Source: Tannerellaceae bacterium (lineage in GTDB: Bacteria; Bacteroidota; Bacteroidia; Bacteroidales; Tannerellaceae). Taken from it: DNA of 32,232 nucleotides. Below the pieces are notes generated by a model. That model was not told where the DNA came from, searched no databases, and was given only the letters and a program-made list of their open reading frames with translations. The stretch's first letter is position 1. Each line of letters begins with the position of its first letter. The translations under genes were made by a program, and so were the position numbers. Below are positions 32,106 through 32,232 of this stretch, piece after piece. Location: the NCBI GenBank assembly GCA_031284375.1, contig JAISZY010000204.1, positions 1 through 32,232 on the forward strand, written 5' to 3'.

Positions 32106-32232
32106 GTCAAAACTATCATTTAGTCAGATTTTGGAAGAAGAAAAGTCGTTTTTTTGCCGTCCAACTCTCCGCAAACCCTCAAAAACGCCTGGATTTGAGG
32201 GTTTGGAAAATACAAAATAGTATATATGCAGA

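Noticed and set aside
31867-32232. Purine riboswitch upstream of the NCS2 operon
   Set aside because: The conserved loop sequences of the purine aptamer were looked for and not found; only unrelated hairpins are present.

Overview
The window looks like the chromosome of a member of the Bacteroidales, probably Tannerellaceae/Porphyromonadaceae-like. The evidence is an S46 dipeptidyl-peptidase with the acidic-residue-specific (DPP11) signature, sorting domains of the type IX secretion system (T9SS), many Bacteroidetes-style lipoproteins, DUF4988, DUF5020 and DUF6261-like proteins, and several sites matching the Bacteroidetes -7 element TAnnTTTG. The species assignment is inference; no rRNA or other marker gene is present. 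No tRNA, rRNA, CRISPR array or complete insertion sequence was seen.

Layout. 1-2784: the end of an unidentified gene, a CYTH-domain protein and a DPP11-type peptidase. 2809-2932: three copies of a dispersed ATTGCGAA...GAAGCAATCC-type palindromic repeat. 2977-5244: a four-gene cluster of three paralogous lipocalin-like (lipo)proteins around a T9SS-tagged protein that keeps a protease-like prodomain but has no protease. A terminator and a 7-copy 42-bp tandem repeat (5325-5610) follow. 5713-8108: a DUF6261-like protein and a frameshifted AAA/OLD-type ATPase. 8133-10836 (minus): an overlapping operon of a bifunctional nuclease, a NupC-type nucleoside transporter and rsmE. 10943-11120: an apparent remnant of a T9SS sorting domain. 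11176-15075 (plus): an overlapping operon of a DsbD-like thiol:disulfide transporter, MazG and MutY. 15111-15312: a 41-bp tandem repeat carrying palindromes, followed by a strong terminator for the DUF4988 surface protein (15539-17131, minus).

17132-17448 holds a structured leader in front of a BtuB-like TonB-dependent receptor (17449-19437) and may be a divergent cobalamin riboswitch. 19462-22824 (minus) is an operon of a YitT-family membrane protein, a class I aminotransferase and a LolC/E-like permease. 22959-24020 is a PD-(D/E)XK (Rpn/transposase-associated) nuclease with a C-terminal coiled coil built from eight 21-bp repeats. 24135-25904 (minus) is a Uup-type ABC-F ATPase, followed by a DUF1643 protein, a 39-aa zinc-ribbon gene missing from the ORF track (26630-26749), a possible structured RNA locus (26822-27119), and a MORN/YwqK-like repeat protein. 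28568-31866 (minus) is a likely purine/nucleobase uptake operon: DUF5020 (Tsx-like outer membrane protein), an NCS2 permease and an outer-membrane porin of the alginate-export type.

The genes are mostly housekeeping: nucleotide pool hygiene and base-excision repair (MazG, MutY), nucleoside and nucleobase uptake (NupC, NCS2, DUF5020) and envelope functions. The less ordinary parts are the lipocalin-like/orphan-prodomain cluster, the two tandem-repeat arrays, the btuB-like leader, the possible RNA locus near 27 kb and the broken ATPase. No clearly complete new defence or mobile system was recognised.
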